From: Emticicia sp031378345
GTDB taxonomy: Bacteria; Bacteroidota; Bacteroidia; Cytophagales; Spirosomataceae
Length of the DNA: 64,000 nucleotides
Direction of reading: 5' to 3'
NCBI GenBank assembly: GCA_031378345.1
Contig: JANNDY010000132.1
Location: forward strand, 72,559-136,558
The notes under the pieces were generated by a model that was not told where the DNA came from, ran no database searches, and saw only the letters and a program-made list of their open reading frames with translations. Below are positions 33,994 through 42,962 of the stretch, one piece after another (the stretch's first letter is position 1; each line of letters opens with the position of its first letter). Position numbers and translations under genes: made by a program.

Positions 33994-36045
33994 TCAATAC
34001 TTCACCCCATTTTTCTCCAAAATACCTTTCGCATTTGCGTTGCCTTCTCGTGCCGATTTTATGTACCATTCAGTAGCGGTTTTTATGTCGCCACGAGTAA
34101 CATAATTAATGCCAATATTATATTCATACTCGCCAGTTTTGTCTTTTTCGGCAGCTTTTTGCCAGTATTCTACTGCTTTTTGGTCTTGTTTTAAATCTAC
34201 ATAAGTAACACCAATGTTTCGGTAAGCTGTCAAATAATCTGGATTTTTAGCAATTAGAGCTTCTAATTCTTTAATTTCTTGCTCAAATTTTCCTTCTTTT
34301 CTATAAGTAAATGAGTGATTTAGGTAAGCATCCCACAAGTCAGGCTTTAGTTTTATCGCCTCATCAAATGCCTTTCGAGATTCGTCATATTTGCCAGTTC
34401 CTGTGAGAGCCAAGCCAAAAGAATTCCAATAGTCAGCGTTTTTGTTTTCATTTTTTACAGCCTCACGGTAATTATATTCGGCATTTAGCATATCGCCCAA
34501 TTTATAATAAGCTGTTGCAAAAAGCCAGTTTGTTCTGTTTGTTTTTGGTAAATACTGCGTAGCCCGTTCAAAATATTTGATGCCCGTTTTTGGGTCACCT
34601 TCATCCAAATACATAGAACCGATTGTTCGACAAATATCGCCATTTTTAAACCCGCCATCATCGGCACGAATCATGTATTGCTTGGCAGTCGTAAATTCTT
34701 TGTTTTCTAAATAATACCAACCCAAATTACTCAAAATCATAGCATCGTTCGGAAACTCTTTATCGACATCGCTAAAGAGCGTAAGACCATTTTTCCAGAT
34801 GCCTGTTTGCTTGAAACTTAGTCCACAAAGTGCTAAAACTATGATGCCAAAAATAGGCAACATGGCCTTGTATTTTTGAGCTAACTTATTGATAATCAAA
34901 GCGATAATGAATAAAGGCCCGATTGAAGAAAGATAATAATAACGGTCGGCAACGATGGCACTTCCAACAGGAAAAGGGAATTGAAGAACGGTAGAAACAG
35001 CTATCAAAAAGAATGCTCCAGCCCACCAAATACGCTTGTCTTTTCTGCCCATCCAATACAGAGTACCAATAAGCAAAATCACGCCAATAAAAGCCATTGG
35101 GTATATTGCAGGAAGGCTTCCAGTGGCTTTTCCGGGGTAAGGATAAAATGGAAAAAGTTTGAAAGGCAACACAGTTTTTACCCAATAAAAACAAAAAGCA
35201 TAGCACGACATTGCGAGGCGTTCGCCCAAAGTATAGGCTTTCGAAATGACAGAGGTTGCATCTGCACCGGCATCTTTTTGGGCGTGAGTAGCAAGATAAG
35301 CAAAGACAAAAGTTATGATAAAATAAGGAATTTTATTCAAAAAAAGCTTTGCATTAATAGGTTTTTTCAAGAAACAATAGTCTGTAATAATCAAAATTGC
35401 AGGCAAAACTACAGCCATTCCTTTCGACATACATGAGGCGATGAATAAAAATAAAGATAGAATATAGAGCTTTTTGTCTTTTTTTTTGTCGAATTTTATA
35501 TAAAAAAGCAAAGATAAAAGCAAAAATAAAGTATAAAGCATGTCTTTTCGCTCGGCAGCCCAAGCCACCGACTCGACGTGCATTGGGTGAACGGCAAACA
35601 AAACTGCTGTAAAAAATGAAGTCAGAAAATTGCCATTTAATTTTTGTAATAGCCTGAAAACCAACCAACTATTGATGGTGTGCAAAATAAGGTTATCGAA
35701 GTGATAAAGCCATGTTTGTTCTTTCACTAATGCCCATTCGATGGCAAACGAAAGCATCGTCAATGGGTGATAATTACCAACAGCATATTCGGTAAAAATG
35801 CCTTTTAAGTCAAAGTTCTTTACAATATCATTTAAGGTTATGTAAGGTTTGTCGTCCCAAACAAGGGTATTTTGCCAAACAGGAATGTAACATACAAAAA
35901 TCAACAAAGCTAAAATTGCAGGCATCCATTTGGAGATTTTTCCATCTTCGTCAAAGTTAAATGATTTACTATCAGGCACTTGTGCGACCTGACGAGCATT
36001 TGTTTGCTGAACAATTTGTTTTGGTTGAGGTTTATGTTTTGCCAT
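33994..36045 (-). CDS. Polytopic membrane protein with C-terminal TPR repeats
   Basis: I start at the ATG ending at 36045 (MAKHKPQPKQ, 683 residues); the annotated upstream ATG adds 12 residues. The N-terminal 430 residues contain about ten membrane segments with GNYHPLTMLSFAIEW and FAVHPMHVESVAWAAERKD, the hallmark of TMTC/O-mannosyltransferase-like membrane proteins. The C-terminal 250 residues are TPR repeats. Such proteins are likely glycosyltransferases using lipid-linked sugars (family inference). Single gene. Confidence 0.8.
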   Translation of the reverse strand: MAKHKPQPKQIVQQTNARQVAQVPDSKSFNFDEDGKISKWMPAILALLIFVCYIPVWQNTLVWDDKPYITLNDIVKNFDLKGIFTEYAVGNYHPLTMLSFAIEWALVKEQTWLYHFDNLILHTINSWLVFRLLQKLNGNFLTSFFTAVLFAVHPMHVESVAWAAERKDMLYTLFLLLSLLFYIKFDKKKDKKLYILSLFLFIASCMSKGMAVVLPAILIITDYCFLKKPINAKLFLNKIPYFIITFVFAYLATHAQKDAGADATSVISKAYTLGERLAMSCYAFCFYWVKTVLPFKLFPFYPYPGKATGSLPAIYPMAFIGVILLIGTLYWMGRKDKRIWWAGAFFLIAVSTVLQFPFPVGSAIVADRYYYLSSIGPLFIIALIINKLAQKYKAMLPIFGIIVLALCGLSFKQTGIWKNGLTLFSDVDKEFPNDAMILSNLGWYYLENKEFTTAKQYMIRADDGGFKNGDICRTIGSMYLDEGDPKTGIKYFERATQYLPKTNRTNWLFATAYYKLGDMLNAEYNYREAVKNENKNADYWNSFGLALTGTGKYDESRKAFDEAIKLKPDLWDAYLNHSFTYRKEGKFEQEIKELEALIAKNPDYLTAYRNIGVTYVDLKQDQKAVEYWQKAAEKDKTGEYEYNIGINYVTRGDIKTATEWYIKSAREGNANAKGILEKNGVKY

Positions 36046-36302
36046 TTTCAAGGGTATTTTGGATTTACAAAAATATTCCAATTATCTTGCCAAAACAAGT
36101 AGTTTTTGTGTGCAAAAATTTGGATTGGGTTAGTTTTTGTTTGAAATTGAATATTGGTTCCCAAAAGATTGACCAAAACATAGCAAATTTGTCAAGAATT
36201 ATTAAGAACTTTGATTATTCTTTGGCAAGAATGTTGTGATACTTTTCCTGCAATATTCAACTGTTTTTAGCGTTAAAATAGCTATAATTTAACTCGTAGT
36301 AA

Positions 36303-38027
36303 ATGAAGTTTTCAAAAATCATATTTATCGCATTAATTGCTTTTTCGATAAGCACTTTTGCTCAGAAAAATAAAAAAACTGAGGGAGAAGGAATGTCGGA
36401 GCAAGAATTAAAAGCCGAAGCCTACTTTGTAGAGGGGATGAAATATTACATTGCCGAAACTTACGATAAAGCTATTCCACTTTTCAAGAAAGCTGGCGAA
36501 GCAAACACCACCAGTTCGGGCATCAATTATATGTTGGCAAAATCCTTTTTGGCAAGTAACGACTTGGCAAATGCAAGTGTTTATAGCGAAAAAGCCTTGA
36601 AAACTGATGAAGATAATAAATTTTATAGGAAATTTTTGGGGGAAATTTACACAAAACAGAAGCGTTATAAAGATGCGGCAAATATGTATGAAAAACTCGC
36701 CGATAAGTTTCCAAGCGATGTTGATAATTACCTCGATTTGTCGAATGTTTATATTTTGCAGGAAAAATTTTCTGATGCCGTCGAAATTTACAATAAAATA
36801 GAAAGGACAATTGGTGTAAGTGAAGAAATTACTCGTCAAAAACAATTGATTTATTTGAAACAAAATAAATTAGAAAAAGCCATCGAAGAAGGTGATAAAT
36901 TGATTGCATCTGAGCCAGCCGAACCAGAATTTGTGGTACAACAAGCTCAGATTTTGATTTCAAACGAACGCTACGACCAAGCAATAAAAATGTTGCAAAA
37001 TTCGCTAAAAAAGAATCCTGATTTTGCAGAAGGGCATGTTTTGTTGGCAGAAATTTATCGCAAACAAAATGAATTAGAAAAATGCAATGAAGAACTTCAA
37101 GTGGCTTTTGCCAACAAAAACCTTCCAGTTGATATAAAATTCAAGATTTTGGGCAGCTATATGCTCATGATGAAAGAAGACAATAGCGATAAAACGCTCG
37201 AAAATCTCTTGAATTTGACACAAGAGTTAATCAAACAGTCACCAAAAGAAGCAAAAGGCTATGTGGTTTGGGGCGATTTATTAATGAAAAAAGGAGAAAT
37301 GGCTTCTGCAAGAGATAGCTATGTAAAATCAACGCTTTATGATAAATCGGTTTTTGAAGTTTGGCTTGCTATTGTTGAATTAGATTCAAAATTAAACCAT
37401 ATTGATAGTTTGGCAAAACATTCGGAGGAAGCGATAGAATATTTCCCGAACCAATCTTTCTTTTGGTATCACAATGGTTTTGCTAATTTTGCTAAGAAAA
37501 AGTACGAAAAAGCTACTTCTTCGCTCGAAGAAGCACGGAATTTGGCAGTTGATAACCCCGAATTAGCCAAGCACGTAAACGCACTTTTAGGCGATACTTT
37601 CAATGAATTGAAGCAATATGCCAAGTCGGATGAGGCTTATGAAGCTGTACTAAAAACCGACCCTGACTACGAACACGTTTTGAATAATTATAGTTATTAT
37701 CTCTCGCTTCGTAAAGACAAATTGACTCGTGCCGTGCAGCTTTCGAGCAGATTGACAGACAAGTTTGGCGATAATGCAACCTATTTGGATACCCACGCTT
37801 GGGTGCTTTACACGATGAAAGAATACCAAAAATCTCGTGAGTTTTTTGAGCGTGCCATCAAGCAAAGTACGGGCGTAAGTGGCACAATTATAGAACATTA
37901 TGGCGATGTTTTGTACCAACTTGGTGAAAAAGAAAAAGCCATCGAACAATGGAAAAAAGCTCGCCAGATGGGCGAAAATAGCACAAATATTGATAAAAAA
38001 ATTCAGTCTGGAGCTTTGATTGAGTAA
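36303..38027 (+). CDS. Secreted TPR-repeat protein
   Basis: The 574-residue protein has a signal peptide (IAFSISTFAQ) and at least ten TPR units, for example KAIPLFKKAGE, DAANMYEKLADKF and KAIEQWKKARQM. TPR solenoids bind other proteins; this one is probably periplasmic or anchored on the outer membrane. It begins the conserved set TPR - DUF4292 - EnvC-like, which suggests an envelope-biogenesis role. Confidence 0.85.
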   Translation: MKFSKIIFIALIAFSISTFAQKNKKTEGEGMSEQELKAEAYFVEGMKYYIAETYDKAIPLFKKAGEANTTSSGINYMLAKSFLASNDLANASVYSEKALKTDEDNKFYRKFLGEIYTKQKRYKDAANMYEKLADKFPSDVDNYLDLSNVYILQEKFSDAVEIYNKIERTIGVSEEITRQKQLIYLKQNKLEKAIEEGDKLIASEPAEPEFVVQQAQILISNERYDQAIKMLQNSLKKNPDFAEGHVLLAEIYRKQNELEKCNEELQVAFANKNLPVDIKFKILGSYMLMMKEDNSDKTLENLLNLTQELIKQSPKEAKGYVVWGDLLMKKGEMASARDSYVKSTLYDKSVFEVWLAIVELDSKLNHIDSLAKHSEEAIEYFPNQSFFWYHNGFANFAKKKYEKATSSLEEARNLAVDNPELAKHVNALLGDTFNELKQYAKSDEAYEAVLKTDPDYEHVLNNYSYYLSLRKDKLTRAVQLSSRLTDKFGDNATYLDTHAWVLYTMKEYQKSREFFERAIKQSTGVSGTIIEHYGDVLYQLGEKEKAIEQWKKARQMGENSTNIDKKIQSGALIE

Positions 38028-38033
38028 AAAAAA

Positions 38034-38068
38034 ATGAGTGAATGAATGATTGAGAGAATGAGTGAATA
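38034..38068. repeat. ATGAGTGA short-period repeat
   Basis: Imperfect GAGTGAAT / GAATGATT / GAGAGAAT units follow the TPR gene. They match the repeat at 46574-46647. Confidence 0.6.
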
Positions 38069-38197
38069 ATACTTTAATGTATTTCTACGAATAAATTTTC
38101 AATTGATAATGGGCTGATTATAAGCAAATTAGATAAATTGGGATGGTGAATCATTCTTTAATCGTAAATTCTAAAAATAACCTATTTTCCTATAAAA

Positions 38198-39031
38198 ATG
38201 ATAACCCGATTTTCTTTTCTAATACTGAGTGCGTGTGTAATATTAACAACAACTTCGTGCAAACGTCAGCGAATGCACAAAAAAGAACTTGTAAAAGTTG
38301 ATTCTACAAAAATTGAAACGGCGAAGGTTGAAATAATAACCGAAACTCCCAAAATTGAAGTAACGATTCCTGTCAAAATAGATGTAAAACCTGCCGAAAT
38401 AGACTTCAAATATTTGAATATAAAATCGAAAGTTGATTTTTCGGGCGGAGGTTTAAAGCAGGCTTTTCCTGTAAATATTCATATCAGAAAAGACAGTGTT
38501 ATTTGGCTTTCAATTACGATGATTGTTGAGGGTGCAAGGGCGATTATTACACAAGATTCGGTTATTTTCTTAGATAGATTAAATCGTAATTATTATAAAT
38601 TTGATTTTGCAAGTTTGAGCAAACGCTTCAATTATCCTATAACTTTTGACCTTGTTCAATCTATTTTAATTGGAAATATGCCCATCAAAAAACGTGAAAT
38701 TGATGAAGTTTTGAAGCAAGAAGGCGGATTTTTGGTCAAACAAAAAGAGAAATTTTTGAACGTCGAAAACTTCATTTCAGAGCCTTCATTGAAACTCCAA
38801 AAACTCAACGCTTCGGACTCAACACGTAACAGCAAAATGCAGATTGATTATGCTAACTTTCTGACTATCAGCAATTTAATGATTCCACAAGAAATAAAAA
38901 CGCAGATTGATGCCCTGAAAGACGGAATAATTTCGCAAACTTTGATAAATTTTCAACACAATAAAATTGAAGTTTTAGACCAAAATCCGGGTTTTCAGTT
39001 TAGTATTCCGAAGACTTATTTGCCGAAGTAA
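38198..39031 (+). CDS. DUF4292 lipoprotein
   Basis: The 277-residue protein has a lipobox (LTTTSCKR), a Glu/Ile/Lys-rich linker, then the DUF4292 fold (FKYLNIKSKVDFSGGG, then DSVIWLSITMIVEGARAII). The family resembles LolB/LppX lipid-binding folds and is thought to lie in the periplasm of Bacteroidota. Between a TPR gene and an EnvC-like gene it is in its usual neighbourhood. Exact role unknown. Confidence 0.88.
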   Translation: MITRFSFLILSACVILTTTSCKRQRMHKKELVKVDSTKIETAKVEIITETPKIEVTIPVKIDVKPAEIDFKYLNIKSKVDFSGGGLKQAFPVNIHIRKDSVIWLSITMIVEGARAIITQDSVIFLDRLNRNYYKFDFASLSKRFNYPITFDLVQSILIGNMPIKKREIDEVLKQEGGFLVKQKEKFLNVENFISEPSLKLQKLNASDSTRNSKMQIDYANFLTISNLMIPQEIKTQIDALKDGIISQTLINFQHNKIEVLDQNPGFQFSIPKTYLPK

Positions 39032-39046
39032 ATAACCCCTCCACAA

Positions 39047-39072
39047 CCCCTCCTCAAAAGGGAGGGGCTTTT
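39047..39072 (+). terminator. Terminator-like hairpin between DUF4292 and EnvC-like genes
   Basis: CCCCTCC / GGAGGGG with a seven-base loop, followed by CTTTT, only a few bases before the next ATG. It may attenuate rather than end transcription, or may be a REP-like repeat. Confidence 0.5.
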
Positions 39073-39076
39073 AAAA

Positions 39077-40354
39077 ATGTACCTTAAAAACCTAACATAT
39101 CTCTTTATAAGTATTTTCATTCTTGGCATGTTTGTAAGTCAAGATAGCTTTGCTCAACGCAAGAAAAAATCTCGTACCCAACTTGAACGAGAAAAGGCAA
39201 GAAACTTGGAAAAAATTACTGAAACCAAACGTGCTTTAGAAAATACGCAAGAAAAAAAAGAAGTAACCGTAGGCAAAATTAAGGCAATAAAGCAACAAAT
39301 TTCGTCGCAGGAAGAGCAAATTGGCTTGATGGAGCAAGACATGGAGCTAATTGACATGGAAATGCAAGACATTGTATTTGCCAAGTTTAGTTTGGAACAA
39401 AAATTAGATACCCTTCAAAAAGAATATGCTGCTATGCTTTATGGAGCTTCCAAAACGAGCGGAAAAATCAATAAATTGAGCTTTTTGTTCTCGTCTTCGT
39501 CGTTCAATGATTTGATTATGAGGTATAAATATTTGCAACAATATACTGATAATCGAAAGTCGCAAGTGGCACAAATGACCAAGGTTGTAGCACTTTTGCG
39601 TGAAAGACAAGGAAATTTGGAAGGAAAAAAGTCAGACAAAAAGCGAATTATTTCTGCAAAACTGACAGAAGCACAAAATTTGGAATTGCTCAAAAGTCGT
39701 CAAACGGCAATGGTTGGGGAATTATCGAAAAAAGAAAAAGATTTACGTAGAGAAATAGAAGCTACAAAAAAATCGGTCAATCGCTTAGAAACTTTGATTG
39801 CCAATGTGGTTGCTCGGGAGATTGCACGAAAAAACAAAGAGCGTGAATTGCGACAAGACAGAGAAGCAAAATTAGCTAAAAACAAAACCAAAAAGCCTTC
39901 TGCAAAAGTAAATCAAAATTTAGATGATGCAGAAACAGCTCTTGGAAAATCATTTGGAGCATCAAAAAGCCGCTTGCCTTGGCCCGTACAGAAAGGTTTT
40001 ATTTCAGATAGATTTGGCATAAAAGAACACCCTGTTTTGAATGGTGTTTTGATAAATAACAATGGAATTGATATTCAAACCTCCGCAAATGCCACTGTTC
40101 GGTCAGTTTATGAAGGTGTGGTAAAAGACGTTACCGAAATTCCAGGACTTGGCAATGTAGTTTTGATTCAACATGGTGAATACTACACTGTTTATGCCAA
40201 TCTGCAACAAATTTTTCCTACAGTTGGACAAAAAATCGCAGCAAAAGAAACCATCGGCACAGCAGCAGAATCGGGCGGTGCAACCGAAATAAATTTTCAG
40301 ATTTGGCACAATAGCGAACACCTAAACCCCGAAGGTTGGCTAATTCCGAAGTAG
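39077..40354 (+). CDS. EnvC-like murein hydrolase activator (coiled coil plus degenerate LytM)
   Basis: The 425-residue protein has a signal peptide, long coiled coils at about residues 28-250 and a LytM/M23 domain at about 300-425. The zinc ligands of active LytM enzymes are not kept: the usual G-x-H-x-G-x-D is NNNGIDI and the usual LHFEIW is INFQIW, so it should be catalytically inactive. That is the pattern of EnvC, which activates cell-division amidases in the periplasm. Confidence 0.87.
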   Translation: MYLKNLTYLFISIFILGMFVSQDSFAQRKKKSRTQLEREKARNLEKITETKRALENTQEKKEVTVGKIKAIKQQISSQEEQIGLMEQDMELIDMEMQDIVFAKFSLEQKLDTLQKEYAAMLYGASKTSGKINKLSFLFSSSSFNDLIMRYKYLQQYTDNRKSQVAQMTKVVALLRERQGNLEGKKSDKKRIISAKLTEAQNLELLKSRQTAMVGELSKKEKDLRREIEATKKSVNRLETLIANVVAREIARKNKERELRQDREAKLAKNKTKKPSAKVNQNLDDAETALGKSFGASKSRLPWPVQKGFISDRFGIKEHPVLNGVLINNNGIDIQTSANATVRSVYEGVVKDVTEIPGLGNVVLIQHGEYYTVYANLQQIFPTVGQKIAAKETIGTAAESGGATEINFQIWHNSEHLNPEGWLIPK

Positions 40355-40417
40355 GGGTTAGGATTTAGGTTTTAGGAATTAGGTAAAAAAAATGAACTGT
40401 TATTGAGTAGCTGTAAA

Positions 40418-40451
40418 CTCAGCACTCATAACTCATAACTCAGCACTCAAC
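40418..40451. repeat. CAGCACTCATAACTCATAACTCAG short repeat
   Basis: ACTCAGCACTCATAACTCAT and another ACTCAGCACTCA copy lie directly before the panB ATG; TTAGG-rich repeats occur just upstream (40351-40384). Confidence 0.6.
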
Positions 40452-40452
40452 A

Positions 40453-41268
40453 ATGTCTATTCACAGCGAAATAAAGCGAATCACCACGCACACACTTCAA
40501 GAAATGAAGCGTAAAGGTGAAAAAATTGCCTGTTTGACTTCCTACGATTATTCGATGGCAAAAATCGTTGATGCCGCAGGCGTTGAATTAATTTTGGTCG
40601 GAGATTCTGCCTCCAATGTCATGGCGGGCTACGAAACCACACTTCCGATTACGCTTGATAATATGATTTATCATGCTCAGGCAGTCGTCAAAGGCGTTAC
40701 AAGAGCTTTGGTGGTGGTAGATTTACCTTTTGGTTCGTATCAAGGAAATTCGGAAGAAGCTCTTCGTTCGGCAATCAGAATTATGAAAGAATCTGGTGGA
40801 CACGCAGTAAAATTGGAAGGTGGAATCGAAGTAAAAGAGTCAATTCTTAGAATTTTGAGTGCAGGAATTCCCGTCATGGGGCATTTGGGACTTACGCCAC
40901 AATCAATCTACAAATTTGGAACTTATGCTGTGCGAGCTAAAGAAGACGAAGAAGCTGAACAGCTCATCGAAAATGCAAAAATGCTCGACGAAGTAGGCTG
41001 TTTTGGAATGGTTTTGGAGAAAATCCCTGCGGGATTAGCGAAAAAAGTTACAGAAACAGTCAATATTCCAACCATCGGCATTGGTGCAGGAAATGGTTGT
41101 GATGGACAAATTTTGGTGGTGCATGATATGTTGGGTATCAACAAAGATTTTTCGCCAAGATTTTTACGTCGCTATGCCGATCTTCATTCTATCATGACCG
41201 AAGCCGTTATAAATTATACAAAAGATGTAAAATCGTCTGATTTTCCGAGCGAAAAAGAGTCTTATTAA
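40453..41268 (+). CDS. panB: 3-methyl-2-oxobutanoate hydroxymethyltransferase
   Basis: The 271-residue enzyme adds a hydroxymethyl group from methylene-tetrahydrofolate to 2-ketoisovalerate, the first step to pantothenate. Motifs: CLTSYDYSMAKIVDAAG, LVGDSASNVMAGYETTL (metal and substrate site), VKLEGG, and IPTIGIGAGNGCDGQILV. Length is normal. No panC is nearby. Its substrate, 2-ketoisovalerate, is also the leucine-branch substrate of the leu genes downstream. Confidence 0.96.
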   Translation: MSIHSEIKRITTHTLQEMKRKGEKIACLTSYDYSMAKIVDAAGVELILVGDSASNVMAGYETTLPITLDNMIYHAQAVVKGVTRALVVVDLPFGSYQGNSEEALRSAIRIMKESGGHAVKLEGGIEVKESILRILSAGIPVMGHLGLTPQSIYKFGTYAVRAKEDEEAEQLIENAKMLDEVGCFGMVLEKIPAGLAKKVTETVNIPTIGIGAGNGCDGQILVVHDMLGINKDFSPRFLRRYADLHSIMTEAVINYTKDVKSSDFPSEKESY

Positions 41269-41328
41269 AGCTGTACTTTGTTGATAATCAGGCAACTATA
41301 GATAGATTTTTCAAAAAATCTTCAAAAA

Positions 41329-42171
41329 ATGCTCCGTGTTCCCTCTTCGATAAATTCCAAAGAATTTGAGTCTTTAAAGATTCAAGACATGACTTTTGTG
41401 GCTTATCGGAATAATATTTATCCATCAAGAAACGAGATTTTTTTTGAAGAACACGCCATCGTTTATGTGCTTGAGGGAGAAAAAAAATTCATTTCACCAA
41501 CGCAAGATGTTCATGTAAAAAAAGGACAGATTTTGTTTTTTCAACGTGGTTGCTACTCCATGAATGAATCTATTGATGTAAATTATCGGAGTCTTGTTTT
41601 TTTCTTCCCCGAAAAATTATTGAAAGAATTTGTTGCTCAAAACCTCTCGCTTTTTGAAGATTCTATACAAAATTCTTTTGAACAAATATTGAGTTTAGAA
41701 AGTAACCCGAACTTCGATAATTTTGTTGATTCGCTGATTCCATTTTTCAGTGCCAGAACTAACCTTTTAGACCAGTTCTTGAAGTTAAAATTCACAGAAT
41801 TGATGCTTCATTTGCTCGACCTCGACCCCAGCAATCAATTCCGTAAAACGCTCTTTAATATTTATCAAGGTCAAAAAGTTGATTTAGCTTTTTTGCTTGA
41901 AAATCATTACCTTAAACCATTGTCTATTAGCGAATTAGCACAAATTTCTGGTAGAAGTTTGTCGGTTTTTAAGCGGGATTTTGACTTACAATTTAATACT
42001 TCTCCTGCCGTTTGGATAAAAAACAAACGCCTCGAATACGCCTTTTTTCTTCTGCAAAATTCACAAAAAAACGTTTCCGAAATTAGCCTCGAAATTGGCT
42101 ACGAAAGCGTTTCTCACTTCATCAAAGCCTTCAAAGAAAAATACGGTTTTACGCCCAATAAAATTATCTAA
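41329..42171 (+). CDS. AraC-family transcriptional regulator
   Basis: The 280-residue protein has an N-terminal cupin-like sensor (FFEEHAIVYVLEGEKKFIS, about residues 40-110) and a C-terminal double helix-turn-helix (about 180-280) with SISELAQISGRSLSVFKRDF and ISLEIGYESVSHFIKAFKEK, ending in the family's G-x-T-P motif. It stands alone downstream of panB. Target genes unknown. Confidence 0.92.
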   Translation: MLRVPSSINSKEFESLKIQDMTFVAYRNNIYPSRNEIFFEEHAIVYVLEGEKKFISPTQDVHVKKGQILFFQRGCYSMNESIDVNYRSLVFFFPEKLLKEFVAQNLSLFEDSIQNSFEQILSLESNPNFDNFVDSLIPFFSARTNLLDQFLKLKFTELMLHLLDLDPSNQFRKTLFNIYQGQKVDLAFLLENHYLKPLSISELAQISGRSLSVFKRDFDLQFNTSPAVWIKNKRLEYAFFLLQNSQKNVSEISLEIGYESVSHFIKAFKEKYGFTPNKII

Positions 42172-42255
42172 ACCAAAAACGCTATTTTTTGGTCGTTTGG
42201 CGTTATGTGAGTTTGAGTATTTTAGCTCAATTTTGCATTGTTAAATTTTCTAAAA

Positions 42256-42876
42256 ATGTCTGCCGACAAATTCCAGAACAAATATCGCATTCCTTCGGCT
42301 CGACATCCCAATTGGGATTACGGTACAAATGGAGCATATTTTATTACGATTTGCACGAAAAATAGACAGTATTTTTTTGGAGAATGTGAAAAAGGCAAGA
42401 TGAAATTATCGACCGATGGTGCTGTTATCCAAGGTTTTTGGTATGAAATTCCAAAACATTTTTCATTTGTTGAATTGGGTGAATTTGTAGTAATGCCTAA
42501 TCATATACATGGTGTTTTGATTTTGAATAAAAACGATTTTGATGAAAATATTATCGACCCCGTAGAGACAGGGCATTGCCCTGTCTCTACCAACGAACAC
42601 CTTTCTACCAATAATAATGATAAAACCATCGGTCAAAAACGATTTAGGAATCAAGGGAAAAATACGGTTTCGTCAATTATTGGTTCATACAAATCAATTT
42701 GCACCAAACACATTCATGCGGCGTTTCCGACATTGAATTTTGAATGGCAAACTCGTTTTTGGGATAATATTATTCGTGATGACGAGGCATTTATCACTAT
42801 TAGCCAATATATCATTAATAATCCCTCGAATTGGGAAGATGATAAATTTTTTGGAGAGGAAATGAAACCCGAATAG
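42256..42876 (+). mobile_element. REP-associated tyrosine transposase (RAYT)
   Basis: I start at ATG 42256 (206 residues). The Y1 transposase fold is clear: FITICTKNRQYFFGE, the HUH metal-binding motif MPNHIHGVLIL and the nucleophile region SSIIGSYKSICTKHI, with Tyr in GSYKS. Such single-domain transposases mobilise short palindromes called REPs. A perfect 29-bp palindrome lies in frame inside the gene (42562-42590) and a near-copy lies just after it (42890-42918). The internal copy falls in a linker between the HUH and Tyr motifs, so the protein may still fold. Confidence 0.9.
42562..42590. repeat. REP palindrome inside the RAYT gene
   Basis: GTAGAGACAGGGCA-T-TGCCCTGTCTCTAC: two perfect 14-base arms around one base, read in frame in the transposase as a segment containing ETGHCPVST. 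Confidence 0.9.
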
Positions 42877-42889
42877 AGACGGTTCATTG

Positions 42890-42918
42890 GTAGAGACAGG
42901 GCATTGCCCTGTTTCTAC
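42890..42918. repeat. REP palindrome downstream of the RAYT gene
   Basis: The same 29-bp palindrome as at 42562-42590 with a single C-to-T change (G-T pair), 13 bp after the transposase stop codon. Confidence 0.9.
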
Positions 42919-42962
42919 GGTGCGTACCAAACATATTTATCGTTACTAAACATAATTACACA

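Noticed and set aside
35354..35668. Minus-strand open frames inside the TPR membrane-protein gene
   Set aside because: They lie in alternative frames of a long gene with clear membrane segments and TPR units.
39047..39072. Hairpin before the EnvC-like gene as proof of separate transcription units
   Set aside because: The gene order is conserved in the phylum and the hairpin resembles the common REP-like repeats, so a true transcript end is not certain.
42694..42930. Minus-strand open frame across the RAYT end
   Set aside because: It reads through the REP palindrome and antisense of the transposase; no start signal or family.
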